Shown here piece by piece: positions 63,839 through 64,000 of a stretch of 64,000 nucleotides of DNA (its first letter is position 1; each line of letters begins with the position of its first letter). The translations under genes were made by a program, and so were the position numbers. The notes beneath the pieces were generated by a model. The model was given only the letters and a program-made list of their open reading frames with translations, searched no databases and had not been told where the DNA came from. This DNA comes from UBA8941 sp963780545. Lineage in GTDB: Archaea; Thermoproteota; Bathyarchaeia; TCS64. The stretch is taken from NCBI GenBank assembly GCA_963780545.1, contig CAWACK010000009.1:45502-109501 (forward strand), in the 5' to 3' direction.

Positions 63839-64000
63839 TTGGTTAAAGTGACGTTCGCGCCTTCGGAAGAACTTATAATTCATGAATCAATCTATCACTC
63901 TTTGCCAGACTTGATAAAGATTTTTAGCGTAGGTGTGCAACCTGGTAGGCTTGCGGGTCCGCTTAGTTGGGCTGAAGGCGTCGTTTTCCATTTTTCACGC
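63839..64000 (+). CDS. Unknown protein, N-terminal 54 residues only (runs off window)
   Basis: TTG at 63839 follows AAAGGAG by nine bases. The readable part is VKVTFAPSEELIIHESIYHSLPDL and SVGVQPGRLAGPLSWAEGVVFHFSR, open to the window edge. It looks like an alpha/beta protein with no recognised motif. Identity cannot be given from this part. Confidence 0.5.
   Translation, partial: MVKVTFAPSEELIIHESIYHSLPDLIKIFSVGVQPGRLAGPLSWAEGVVFHFSR

Overview
The window comes from an archaeal chromosome, most likely a member of the TACK superphylum; a Bathyarchaeota-like lineage is my inference from gene content, not a proven placement. Archaeal markers are TFB (truncated at the left edge), TBP, a two-domain CDC48/VAT ATPase, Hel308, archaeal-type SAM synthetase, Trm5-like tRNA methyltransferase, DTD2-type D-aminoacyl-tRNA deacylase, an archaeal threonyl-tRNA synthetase split into catalytic and editing proteins, a short archaeal PurA, and TATA boxes about 26 bp before several start codons (leaderless genes). 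There are no rRNA or tRNA genes and no CRISPR array that I can see.

Layout: 1-5 kb holds TFB, an 11-residue-repeat protein, a winged-helix protein, a tiny membrane protein and CDC48. At about 5.0-9.8 kb lies a lower-GC accessory segment with a nuclease-like protein, a YHS-glycan phosphorylase fusion and a degenerate insertion sequence (copy 1). From 9.8 to 54.2 kb is a dense housekeeping and metabolic core: a DsrE protein, a ketopantoate reductase-like enzyme and an acetolactate synthase-like enzyme; an unusual 2-oxoacid:ferredoxin oxidoreductase; metK; nth with an asparagine synthetase-like gene; hel308; cinA-like; purA; grpE-dnaK-dnaJ; purB; a lactate dehydrogenase/Etf-type operon; gamma-glutamyltransferase; kynureninase; dph6; thrS; dtdA; rhaBA; a two-subunit CoA transferase and a flavin oxidoreductase.

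From 54.3 to 64 kb the window becomes an accessory graveyard. It holds a decayed plasmid/virus-type replication-protein remnant beside a GTCCA/TGGAC motif field, a divergent regulator and coiled-coil locus, IS copy 2, a frameshifted AbiEi-like winged-helix gene behind three operator-like palindromes spaced 37 bp apart, a dead GNAT acetyltransferase, intact TBP, and a 0.4-kb MITE with 19-bp perfect terminal repeats closely related to the IS ends. Alternating CG tracts of 8 bp or more occur only in these mobile zones.

Several otherwise good genes (dnaJ, rhaB, the ThrRS editing protein, the coiled-coil gene) carry single-base frameshifts, some next to homopolymers. Part of this pattern may be sequencing error rather than decay, and it should be settled from reads. 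Proofreading is a recurring theme: a free ThrRS editing protein, a YbaK-type deacylase and DTD2 all lie within 15 kb.
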